Shown piece by piece: positions 56,287 to 64,000 of a stretch of DNA of 64,000 nucleotides. The DNA comes from Enterobacillus tribolii (GTDB taxonomy: Bacteria; Pseudomonadota; Gammaproteobacteria; Enterobacterales; Enterobacteriaceae). The DNA is taken from the NCBI RefSeq assembly GCF_003363015.1, contig NZ_QRAP01000004.1, forward strand, positions 278,505 to 342,504. The letters are read 5' to 3'. The notes beneath the pieces were generated by a model. That model did not search any database and was not told the DNA's origin. It saw only the letters and a list, made by a program, of their open reading frames with translations. Numbering within the stretch: the stretch's first letter is position 1; each line of letters opens with the position of its first letter. A program made the position numbers and the translations under genes.

Positions 56287-56470
56287 CTCGTTGTATTCCC
56301 GCAGGATGCCGCTAAAAATAGAACAAATTCTCATTTATAGCGCTCTCATTCACTTTTTTCACAATTTGCTCAAATTACCCAAGCAGAAATGCCATAAATG
56401 CAATAAACTTACTCCATTGCCATGGATTATATTTTTCGTTGGTTCGTTTTTTTAAGGAGAAGAAATACGG

Positions 56471-58159
56471 ATGCCCCACTCTACCCCGCTCATCACTACG
56501 ATTGTCGGAGGCCTGGTTCTCGCCTTCCTTCTGGGAACGCTGGCTAACCGCCTGCGCATCTCCCCGTTGGTTGGTTATTTGCTCGCAGGCGTTCTGGCCG
56601 GCCCGTTTACTCCCGGTTTCGTCGCGGATACGTCCCTGGCGCCTGAACTGGCGGAAATCGGCGTTATCCTTCTGATGTTCGGCGTAGGTCTGCATTTCTC
56701 CCTGAAAGATTTAATGGCGGTAAAGAATATCGCCATCCCCGGCGCTATCGCCCAGATTGCGGTGGCGACGCTGCTCGGCATGGGGCTTTCCTGGTTTATG
56801 GGCTGGACGCTGGTGACCGGCCTGGTATTCGGCCTGTGTCTCTCCACTGCCAGTACCGTGGTGCTGCTGCGCGCACTGGAAGAGCGCCAGCTTATCGACA
56901 GCCAGCGCGGGCAGATCGCCATCGGCTGGCTGATCGTGGAAGACCTGGCGATGGTGCTGACGCTGGTTCTGCTGCCGGCGGTAGGCGGGATCATGGGCGA
57001 CGGAAACGCCCGGATCGGCGACCTGCTGATTGAGCTTTCCCTGACGCTGGGCAAAGTGGTGGCCTTCATCGCCCTGATGATCGTCGGCGGCCGGCGCGTG
57101 GTGCCCTGGATTCTGGCAAGAAGCGCCAGCACCGGTTCCCGTGAACTGTTTACCCTTGCCGTGCTGGCGCTGGCGCTGGGCATCGCCTACGGCGCCGTCG
57201 CCATCTTCGGCGTCTCCTTCGCCCTGGGCGCATTCTTCGCCGGCATGGTGCTCAATGAGTCGGAGCTGAGCCACCGCGCCGCTCACGATACCCTGCCGCT
57301 GCGCGACGCGTTCGCGGTACTGTTCTTCGTTTCCGTCGGCATGCTGTTCGACCCGACGATCCTGATACGCGAGCCGCTGGCGGTGGTCGCCACGCTGGCT
57401 ATCATCGTGCTGGGCAAATCCGTCGCCGCCTTCGTGCTGGTGCGCATGTTCGGCCACTCCAAGCGCACCGCGCTGACCATTTCCGCCAGCCTGGCGCAAA
57501 TCGGCGAATTCGCCTTTATTCTCGCCGGGCTGGGCATCACGCTGGGCATGATGTCCGAACACGGCCGTAACCTGGTGCTGGCTGGCGCCATTCTGTCCAT
57601 CATGCTTAACCCGCTGGTGTTCGCCTTGCTGGAGCGTTATCTGGAAAGCAGCGAAACCATGGAAGAGCAGATCATGGAAGAGGTGGAAGAGGAAGAGAAG
57701 CAAATCCCCGTCGATTTGTGCAACCACGCGCTGCTGGTCGGTTATGGCCGCGTCGGCAGCCTGCTCGGCGCCAAGCTGAACGATGTGGGTATTCCGCTGG
57801 TGGTGATTGAGAATTCGCGTACGCGGGTAGAGGCGCTGAGGGAGCAAGGTATCCACGCGGTGCTGGGCAACGCGGCGAATCATGAGGTGATGGACCTGGC
57901 GCGCCTGGATTGCGCACGCTGGCTGCTGCTGACCATTCCCAACGGCTATGAAGCCGGTGAGATCGTCGCCTCGGCGCGTGAAAAACGCACCGACATCGAA
58001 ATCATCGCCCGCGCGCACTACGACGACGAAGTCGCTTATATTTCTGAGCGCGGCGCTAACCAGGTGATAATGGGCGAGCGGGAAATCGCCAACAGCATGC
58101 TGAACTTGCTGCACGTCGAGCGCGTTCTGGAAGAAGAACCGCGCGAGTGCCCTATCTGA
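56471..58159 (+). CDS. ybaL: CPA2-family cation:proton antiporter YbaL
   Basis: 562 aa (E. coli 558). About twelve helices up to residue ~385 form the CPA2/KefB-type exchanger (TIVGGLVLAFLLGTLANRLRISPLVGYLLAGVLAGPF), followed by a TrkA-N domain (HALLVGYGRVGSLLGAKLN near 418-436) that binds a nucleotide. It is thought to exchange K+ or Na+ for protons under NAD(H)-type control. AAGGAG lies 14 nt upstream. Confidence 0.94.
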   Translation: MPHSTPLITTIVGGLVLAFLLGTLANRLRISPLVGYLLAGVLAGPFTPGFVADTSLAPELAEIGVILLMFGVGLHFSLKDLMAVKNIAIPGAIAQIAVATLLGMGLSWFMGWTLVTGLVFGLCLSTASTVVLLRALEERQLIDSQRGQIAIGWLIVEDLAMVLTLVLLPAVGGIMGDGNARIGDLLIELSLTLGKVVAFIALMIVGGRRVVPWILARSASTGSRELFTLAVLALALGIAYGAVAIFGVSFALGAFFAGMVLNESELSHRAAHDTLPLRDAFAVLFFVSVGMLFDPTILIREPLAVVATLAIIVLGKSVAAFVLVRMFGHSKRTALTISASLAQIGEFAFILAGLGITLGMMSEHGRNLVLAGAILSIMLNPLVFALLERYLESSETMEEQIMEEVEEEEKQIPVDLCNHALLVGYGRVGSLLGAKLNDVGIPLVVIENSRTRVEALREQGIHAVLGNAANHEVMDLARLDCARWLLLTIPNGYEAGEIVASAREKRTDIEIIARAHYDDEVAYISERGANQVIMGEREIANSMLNLLHVERVLEEEPRECPI

Positions 58160-58165
58160 TATTTA

Positions 58166-58189
58166 AGCGGGACGGTAAGCCGTCCCGCT
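58166..58189. terminator. Bidirectional terminator between ybaL and gsk
   Basis: Perfect 10-bp stem (AGCGGGACGG/CCGTCCCGCT) with a TAAG loop between two convergent genes, followed by CTTTCC on the + strand. Confidence 0.85.
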
Positions 58190-58194
58190 CTTTC

Positions 58195-59496
58195 CTACCG
58201 TTCCCAGTACGACTCTTCCAGACTGTCTTCCCGTTCCGGCAGACCGCGGGTTAAACGCGGCGAGTGTTGGTTCAGCACCTGATAACTGACGCGGTTGGCA
58301 TATTTGCAGACCTGCGCCAGCGAAGAATAGGTCAGGTAAATACGCTGATGCTTGCTGGAGTTCGGCACGTTGGTGCGGTGGTAGCCGTTGGCGGCGATAT
58401 CATGCAACAGGGCTGACAGCGCGCCGTCACCGGCGCCGTTGGTGTTCATGATGCGCTCCGGGCCGCCCATATAAGGCGCGATGTGGGAGTAGATCTTCAC
58501 CGGCGTCTGGCAGTCCGCGCGGCGCATGGCGCGGCTGAATTCGTACAGGTTGAATTCCGGAATAACGCCCGGCAGCAGCGGATGCTGGGTTTTGCGCTTC
58601 CCGTTCTCTTCGGTATAGCTTGCCATGTACAGCCCTACCGGCCCGGCGGTGCACAATACCAGGTCTACCCATTCCAGCGCTTTATCCGCCGCCGCCAGCG
58701 GATCGGCAAAACCGGTCAGCGCCTGCCCTTCTTCTTCATTCATCGCCACGATGCTGATGTGGTCGCGCAGGAAGTCACGCCACCATTGCGGATCGTCGGC
58801 AATCACATAGCGGGTGCCCAGCGTCAGCACTACCGGCACATTGTGCTTTTTGGCGTATTCGATAGCCTGCATCGTCGCCTCGCGCATGGGTTCGCCCGGC
58901 TTACAACGCACCAGATAGGCGGTCAGCACCAGAGCGGAAGCGCCGGCGATCACATCTTCAGGAATACTTTCCGGACGCAGTTGATTCATCATGCCGGGGC
59001 TGATGGCGAAAGTGCGCTCGCCGTTATCGCTGATCAGGGTGAAACAGCGACCAATCGGCCCGTCCACGCCCTGCAAATAGTTGAGATCGGTACGGCTGGA
59101 AGTATTGCACAAATAGCGGTAGGCATAGCTGCCGATCCTGACGTCGCGACACATCACGCCCAGCAGCACGGAACGGTCGTCTGCCAGCACCGAGTAGTTA
59201 TGCAGGGTATTGCCGATAGTGCCGCCGGCAAACTCGTGGGTGATCAGCTTTTTGTCCGTCAGCTCACGGTACAGCGCTTCGGCAACGTCGTCCTCAATCA
59301 CCAGCGAGTGGCCCAGGCTGAGGCCGTAGCGGTCGATAAAGGAGGCATCAACGCTGGCCTCGATGTCCACCAGCGTCTGGTCGATACCGACAATGTAGGC
59401 GGTATCAATGTCGCCCGGCTGCGCCATTTGCAGCAGGGGATCGCGGGCGTTAACGGGAAAGTAGTGTTTGGATTTGCGCTGACCGGGGAATTTCAT
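58195..59496 (-). CDS. gsk: Inosine-guanosine kinase Gsk
   Basis: 433 aa (E. coli 434). MKFPGQRKSKHYFPVNARDPLLQ is the conserved start (ATG at 59496; a second ATG three codons upstream is possible). The PfkB-family site near the C-terminus is NTNGAGDGALSALL with the catalytic aspartate, and FAGGTIGNTLHNYSVLADD lies near residue 85. It phosphorylates inosine and guanosine for purine salvage. It follows hemH by 72 nt; the aes gene that lies between them in E. coli is absent. Confidence 0.96.
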   Translation of the reverse strand: MKFPGQRKSKHYFPVNARDPLLQMAQPGDIDTAYIVGIDQTLVDIEASVDASFIDRYGLSLGHSLVIEDDVAEALYRELTDKKLITHEFAGGTIGNTLHNYSVLADDRSVLLGVMCRDVRIGSYAYRYLCNTSSRTDLNYLQGVDGPIGRCFTLISDNGERTFAISPGMMNQLRPESIPEDVIAGASALVLTAYLVRCKPGEPMREATMQAIEYAKKHNVPVVLTLGTRYVIADDPQWWRDFLRDHISIVAMNEEEGQALTGFADPLAAADKALEWVDLVLCTAGPVGLYMASYTEENGKRKTQHPLLPGVIPEFNLYEFSRAMRRADCQTPVKIYSHIAPYMGGPERIMNTNGAGDGALSALLHDIAANGYHRTNVPNSSKHQRIYLTYSSLAQVCKYANRVSYQVLNQHSPRLTRGLPEREDSLEESYWER

Positions 59497-59568
59497 GGCG
59501 ACCATCAGAATACGAAAAAGGAGCGGGCAATTTTAGCACACTCCTTTTCGCTGCGTTACCATCCCGCC

Positions 59569-60537
59569 TTACGCCGGCGGCAACATTTCCAGCACCAGTT
59601 GAGCCAGCATTTCGATATGCGCCTCATCATCATTCAGCGCCGGGATATATTCAAAGCGCTCGCCGCCCGCCTCCAGAAAGATATCCCGGTTTTGCACCTG
59701 AATCTCTTCCAGCGTCTCCAGGCAATCCGACGCAAAGCCCGGACAAACAACCTGCAGGTGTTTGACGCCCTGCGCAGGCAGCGATGCAATGGTTTTGTCG
59801 GTGTACGGCGTCAGCCACGGCTCGCGGCCGAAACGCGACTGGTAGGTCATCAGGTAGCGATCGTTGCTTAAACCAAGCGCAATTGCCACGGCCTGGGTGG
59901 TCAGGCGGCAGCGCTGGGGGTAATCGTCCCCTTCGTCGGCATAACGCTGGGGAATGCCGTGGAAGGAGAACAGCAGCCGATCCGGTTCTCCGTGCTGCGT
60001 AAAGCTGCGGCGGATGCTTTGGCACAGAGCGCTGATGTAGGCCGGGTGACCGGCGTAATCGCGGCGAAAGCTCAGCGACGGCACATCGCGCCGGTTGGCA
60101 AAAAAAGCGGCGACGGCGTCAAACACCGCGGCGGACGTGGAGCAGGAATACTGAGGATACAGCGGCAGCACCAGAATATTACCGATACCGGCGTCGTAAA
60201 GACGCTGAACGGCCTGCGCCAGCGCGGGTTTGCCGTAGCTCATCGCCAGTTCTACCGGCAGGTGCGGAAGACGCGCCTGCAGGCCGGCCTGTTGCCGGCG
60301 GCTGTACACCATCAGCGGCGAGCCTTCGTCCGTCCAGATAGCCTGATAGAGTTTTGCCACGCGCGGAGAACGCAGGGGCAGAATCACGCCATGCAGCAAC
60401 GGAAGCCAGAGCGCGCGGGAAACGTCTACCACGCGCGGGTCGCTGAGAAATTCGGCCAGATAACGTTTAACCGCCGCGGACGTAGGAGCTTCGGGGGTGC
60501 CCAGATTGACCAGTAAAACGCCGGTTTTTATTTGCAC
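59569..60537 (-). CDS. hemH: Ferrochelatase HemH
   Basis: 322 aa (E. coli 320), start codon GTG at 60537 with CGAGG upstream. It inserts Fe(II) into protoporphyrin IX, the last step of heme synthesis. [12 protein letters not shown] lies at the start, the metal-site histidine is in [19 protein letters not shown] near residue 195, and [17 protein letters not shown], with the glutamates, lies near 265. It is cytoplasmic or membrane-peripheral. Confidence 0.96.
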   Translation of the reverse strand: MQIKTGVLLVNLGTPEAPTSAAVKRYLAEFLSDPRVVDVSRALWLPLLHGVILPLRSPRVAKLYQAIWTDEGSPLMVYSRRQQAGLQARLPHLPVELAMSYGKPALAQAVQRLYDAGIGNILVLPLYPQYSCSTSAAVFDAVAAFFANRRDVPSLSFRRDYAGHPAYISALCQSIRRSFTQHGEPDRLLFSFHGIPQRYADEGDDYPQRCRLTTQAVAIALGLSNDRYLMTYQSRFGREPWLTPYTDKTIASLPAQGVKHLQVVCPGFASDCLETLEEIQVQNRDIFLEAGGERFEYIPALNDDEAHIEMLAQLVLEMLPPA

Positions 60538-60691
60538 TGCGGTTGCCTCGGGTGTCTAAAAAGTTTCTTACTTTTTTAATAGGCTTATAGCGTGTTTTTA
60601 TTATTATTCAGGAAATGGCCGCGATAAGGACGGCAGGTGTTCAGGCTTATCATAAATGCCGTACGCCCGACATGCCGGCATAAGCGCCAAC

Positions 60692-60712
60692 GCCTCCGCG
60701 CAGCACGGAGGC
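60692..60712 (-). terminator. Hairpin downstream of adk
   Basis: Perfect 7-bp stem GCCTCCG/CGGAGGC with a 7-nt loop in the 246-bp hemH-adk gap, flanked by an outer GCCGGC pair. There is no U tract; assignment as the adk terminator is tentative. Nothing else is seen in this gap apart from the hemH promoter region. Confidence 0.4.
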
Positions 60713-60783
60713 TGCCGGCGTCCTTCCCGCCTGACGAATCCGTCAGCGGGCCGTAACGCCGGCAAACGCTGTATCAGCGGGAA

Positions 60784-61461
<678 letters not shown>

Positions 61462-61592
61462 CTACCAAACGGTAAACATTACCATCAGATGCCGTCCCGG
61501 CTCAAGGAAGGGGACTTTGCTGAAACGTGAAACCGGAGAAAACTGCCCCTGGCGGTCGTACGTTTACGAAACTAACGGCGTGTAACGGAAGG

Positions 61593-61628
61593 AAAAAAAT
61601 CAGCCCGGCGACAGGGCCGGGCTGATTT
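61593..61628 (-). terminator. htpG terminator
   Basis: Arms 61597-61609 and 61616-61628 form a perfect 13-bp stem (AAATCAGCCCGGC/GCCGGGCTGATTT) with a 6-nt loop, followed on the minus strand by a run of T (61593-61599). It lies 5 nt past the htpG stop. Confidence 0.92.
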
Positions 61629-61632
61629 CGGG

Positions 61633-63501
61633 TTATGCCGTCAGCAGTTGGTTCATGCGACGGATAAACAGGTTGGGATCTTCCAGGCTGCCGCGCTCGG
61701 CCAGCAGCGCCTGATCCAGCAGCACTTCAACCCACTCGCCGAAGCGGGCGTCGTCGGTTGTGTCAGCGGTGCGTTTCACCAGCGGATGGTCCGGGTTCAG
61801 TTCAAAAATATATTTGACCTCCGGCGCGCTCTGCCCCGCAGCGGCGAACAGCTTCGCCATCTGGGTGGTCATCTCGTCGGCATCCGTGGTTACCACCGCC
61901 GGCGTGTCGGTCAGGCGGTGCGTCAGACGCACGTCCTTCACGCGCTCGCCCAGCAGGGTTTTCACCCGCTCAACGAACGGCTCCAGCGCTTTTTCAGCGT
62001 CTTTCTGCTCTGCGCTTTCCTCATCGGCCAGCTTGTCCAGCGACTCATCTTTCTTGCTCACCGACTGGAACGGCTTGCCGTCGAACTCCGTCAGGTAGCT
62101 CATCATCCACTCGTCGATGCGATCGGACATCAGCAGCACTTCAATGCCTTTCTTGCGCAGCAGTTCCAGGTGCGGGCTGCTCTTCGCCGCGGCGTAGCTG
62201 TCGGCGGTGATGTAGTAGATCTTCTCCTGCCCTTCCACCATGCGGCTGATGTAGTCCTCCAGCGACACGTTCTGAGCGTCGCTGTCACCGTGGGTGGAGG
62301 CGAAACGCAGCAATTTGGCGATGGCTTCGCGGTTGGCGCCGTCTTCCGCCGGGCCTTCTTTCAGCACCAGGCCGAACTGCTGCCAGAATTTTTGATACTG
62401 CTCCGGCTCATCTTTCGCCAGTTTTTCCAGCATCTGCAACGCACGTTTGCTCAGCGCGGAACGCAGGTTCTGGGTTACGCGGCTGTCTTGCAGGATCTCA
62501 CGGGAGACGTTCAGCGGCAGATCGTTAGAATCGACCAGGCCGCGCACGAAGCGCAGGTAGTTCGGCATGAACTGCTCGGCGTCGTCCATGATGAAGACGC
62601 GCTGAACGTACAGCTTCAGGCCGTGTTTATGGTCGCGGTTGAACAGATCCCACGGCGCCTGCGAAGGAATGTACAGCAGGCTGGTGTATTCCTGCTTGCC
62701 TTCCACCCGATTGTGGCTCCAGATCAACGGATCGCTGAAATCATGCGCGATGTGCTTATAAAACTCTTTGTATTCTTCGTCACTGACGTCGGCTTTGGAA
62801 CGGGTCCACAGGGCTTGCGCCTTGTTGATTTTTTCCCACTTCTGGCCTTCTTCTTCGCCTTCATTCGTCAGGATTTCTACCGGCAATGCAATATGGTCGG
62901 AGTATTTACCGATGATATTGCGCAGGCGCCAGTCATCCAGAAACTCATCTTCCCCTTCGCGCAGGTGCAGGGTAATTTCGGTGCCACGCTCAATTTTCTC
63001 GACGTCGGCAACGGTGTATTCCCCTTCGCCGGCAGATTCCCAGAACACGCCCTGGTCGGCCTGCGCGCCGGCGGCGCGGGTACGGACGGTGACTTTGTCC
63101 GCCACGATAAACGCGGAATAGAAACCGACGCCGAACTGACCGATAAGCTGGCTGTCTTTCGCCTGATCGGAGCCGATCGACTCCAGAAATGCCTTGGTAC
63201 CGGATTTGGCGATGGTACCCAGGTTGTCGATTACTTCGTCGCGGGTCATACCGATGCCGTTGTCGCTCAGCGTCAGGGTACGATTTTCACGATCGACGGA
63301 GATGCGCACGCGCAGCTCGCCGTCTCCCTCATACAGAGAGGGCTCGGACAGGGCGCGGAAACGCAGTTTGTCTGCGGCATCGGAGGCGTTGGAGATCAAT
63401 TCACGCAGGAAGATTTCTTTATTTGAATAGAGTGAGTGGATCATCAGATGCAGAAGCTGTTTGACTTCGGACTGAAAACCACGGGTTTCTTGGCCTTTCA
63501 T
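61633..63501 (-). CDS. htpG: Hsp90 chaperone HtpG
   Basis: 622 aa (E. coli 624). The N-terminal ATPase domain has [22 protein letters not shown], and [13 protein letters not shown], the middle domain [14 protein letters not shown] near 335, and the C-terminal dimer domain ends [13 protein letters not shown]. It is the cytoplasmic bacterial Hsp90. A heat-shock promoter lies just upstream (63560-63587). Confidence 0.98.
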   Translation of the reverse strand: MKGQETRGFQSEVKQLLHLMIHSLYSNKEIFLRELISNASDAADKLRFRALSEPSLYEGDGELRVRISVDRENRTLTLSDNGIGMTRDEVIDNLGTIAKSGTKAFLESIGSDQAKDSQLIGQFGVGFYSAFIVADKVTVRTRAAGAQADQGVFWESAGEGEYTVADVEKIERGTEITLHLREGEDEFLDDWRLRNIIGKYSDHIALPVEILTNEGEEEGQKWEKINKAQALWTRSKADVSDEEYKEFYKHIAHDFSDPLIWSHNRVEGKQEYTSLLYIPSQAPWDLFNRDHKHGLKLYVQRVFIMDDAEQFMPNYLRFVRGLVDSNDLPLNVSREILQDSRVTQNLRSALSKRALQMLEKLAKDEPEQYQKFWQQFGLVLKEGPAEDGANREAIAKLLRFASTHGDSDAQNVSLEDYISRMVEGQEKIYYITADSYAAAKSSPHLELLRKKGIEVLLMSDRIDEWMMSYLTEFDGKPFQSVSKKDESLDKLADEESAEQKDAEKALEPFVERVKTLLGERVKDVRLTHRLTDTPAVVTTDADEMTTQMAKLFAAAGQSAPEVKYIFELNPDHPLVKRTADTTDDARFGEWVEVLLDQALLAERGSLEDPNLFIRRMNQLLTA

Positions 63502-63559
63502 AGCGTATCGTCTACCTCTTGCAGGTTTGCGCTCAAAACAAAATGGGTTAACGGTAGAA

Positions 63560-63587
63560 GAATGGGGGTGCTGCGTTGTATTTCAAG
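63560..63587 (-). promoter_or_regulatory. Sigma-32 (RpoH) promoter of htpG
   Basis: On the minus strand CTTGAAA (63581-63587) is followed by 13 bases and CCCCATTC (63560-63567), an almost perfect heat-shock promoter, about 60 nt upstream of the htpG ATG. Confidence 0.93.
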
Positions 63588-63637
63588 AGGAAAAAGAGGA
63601 AAAGTTTACTGCGGCGCCTGATTTCCGGCGCCGACGT

Positions 63638-64000
63638 TCAGAATTTTACCGGATGACGCCCGGCCAGCGAATGAGAAAGCGTCGTACCGTCCACCATCTC
63701 CAGCTCGCCGCCAACCGGCACGCCGTGGGCGATGCGGCTGGCCATAACGCCATGCGCGGCACACATTTCCGCGATGTAGTTGGCGGTCGCGTCGCCCTCT
63801 ACCGTCGGGTTGGTCGCCAGAATGACTTCGCTGATCGATTCGACTGCCAGCCGCTCTTCCAGCCGATCCAAGCCGATATCCTGCGGGCCGATGCCGTCCA
63901 GCGGGGAGAGATGCCCCATCAGGACGAAGTAACGTCCGGCAAACTGCCCGGTCTGCTCGATGGCGTGAATGTCCGCCGGGCTTTCCACCACGCAGATCTG
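63638..64000 (-). CDS. recR: Recombination mediator RecR, C-terminal part
   Basis: The last 120 codons; the 5' part lies beyond the window edge. It includes the Toprim domain ([24 protein letters not shown]) and the C-terminal [12 protein letters not shown] and [27 protein letters not shown] blocks typical of RecR. RecR with RecO and RecF loads RecA on SSB-covered DNA. The stop is 136 nt upstream of htpG, the normal order. Confidence 0.96.
   Translation of the reverse strand, partial: QICVVESPADIHAIEQTGQFAGRYFVLMGHLSPLDGIGPQDIGLDRLEERLAVESISEVILATNPTVEGDATANYIAEMCAAHGVMASRIAHGVPVGGELEMVDGTTLSHSLAGRHPVKF

Noticed and set aside
56711-58114. 467-codon minus frame opposite ybaL
   Set aside because: His/Gln-rich antisense shadow of a GC-rich transporter gene, with no recognisable domains.
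61648-63426. 592-codon + frame opposite htpG
   Set aside because: Shadow of htpG; no ribosome site or family features.

Overview
The window is chromosomal DNA from a GC-rich member of the Enterobacterales. The run recR-htpG-adk-hemH-gsk-ybaL-fsr-ushA-ybaK-chiX-ybaP-copA-cueR-ybbJ-qmcA, plus cysJIH, queD, queE, alaC, hcaT, cdh and tdcBCDE, are all E. coli-type genes of the expected lengths. The genus cannot be fixed from sequence alone; a Serratia/Dickeya-like relative outside the E. coli/Salmonella group fits the base composition and the mixed gene order.

Layout. 1-12.9 kb: one half of a type VI secretion (T6SS) locus on the + strand: tssB (3' end), tssC, hcp, tagH (FHA), a PP2C phosphatase, tagJ, tssE, tssF, tssG, clpV and a short Ser/Thr kinase. 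The FHA, kinase and phosphatase genes suggest threonine-phosphorylation control as in the P. aeruginosa H1-type system. 13-17.2 kb: a minus-strand operon of an ABC ATPase, an FtsX/LolC-like permease, a LolA-fold periplasmic protein and an outer-membrane beta-barrel candidate, which together could span the envelope. 17.2-18.6 kb: an AT-rich gap, then a ClbS/DfsB-family gene. 18.65-24.7 kb: an anaerobic threonine-degradation operon tdcBCDE (minus) without tdcA or tdcR beside it. 25.1-29.5 kb: cysJIH sulfate assimilation. 29.6-34.6 kb: a four-gene chaperone-usher fimbrial operon (minus). 35.2-40.1 kb: queD, alaC, hcaT, cdh, queE. 40.3-42.8 kb: a HutD-like cupin, qmcA, ybbJ, cueR.

43-46.4 kb: an insertion between cueR and its target copA. 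It holds a short Ig-domain adhesin-like gene and an AT-rich module of an orphan hcp, an unknown protein and a membrane-anchored small protein, which reads as T6SS carrier, candidate effector and candidate immunity. 46.6-64 kb: the conserved block copA to recR on both strands, with the ChiX small RNA between ybaP and ybaK. It is interrupted between ushA and fsr by a HipA-family kinase plus DUF3037 pair.

The points most worth a second look are: a four-HMA CopA with a -1 frameshift site homologous in position to the E. coli one, predicted to make a three-domain copper chaperone; the orphan Hcp module next to a complete-looking T6SS; the envelope-spanning ABC/LolA/barrel operon; the HipA/DUF3037 cassette with a possible third small gene; ClbS outside any visible colibactin locus; and two very strong hairpins separating hcp from tagH.
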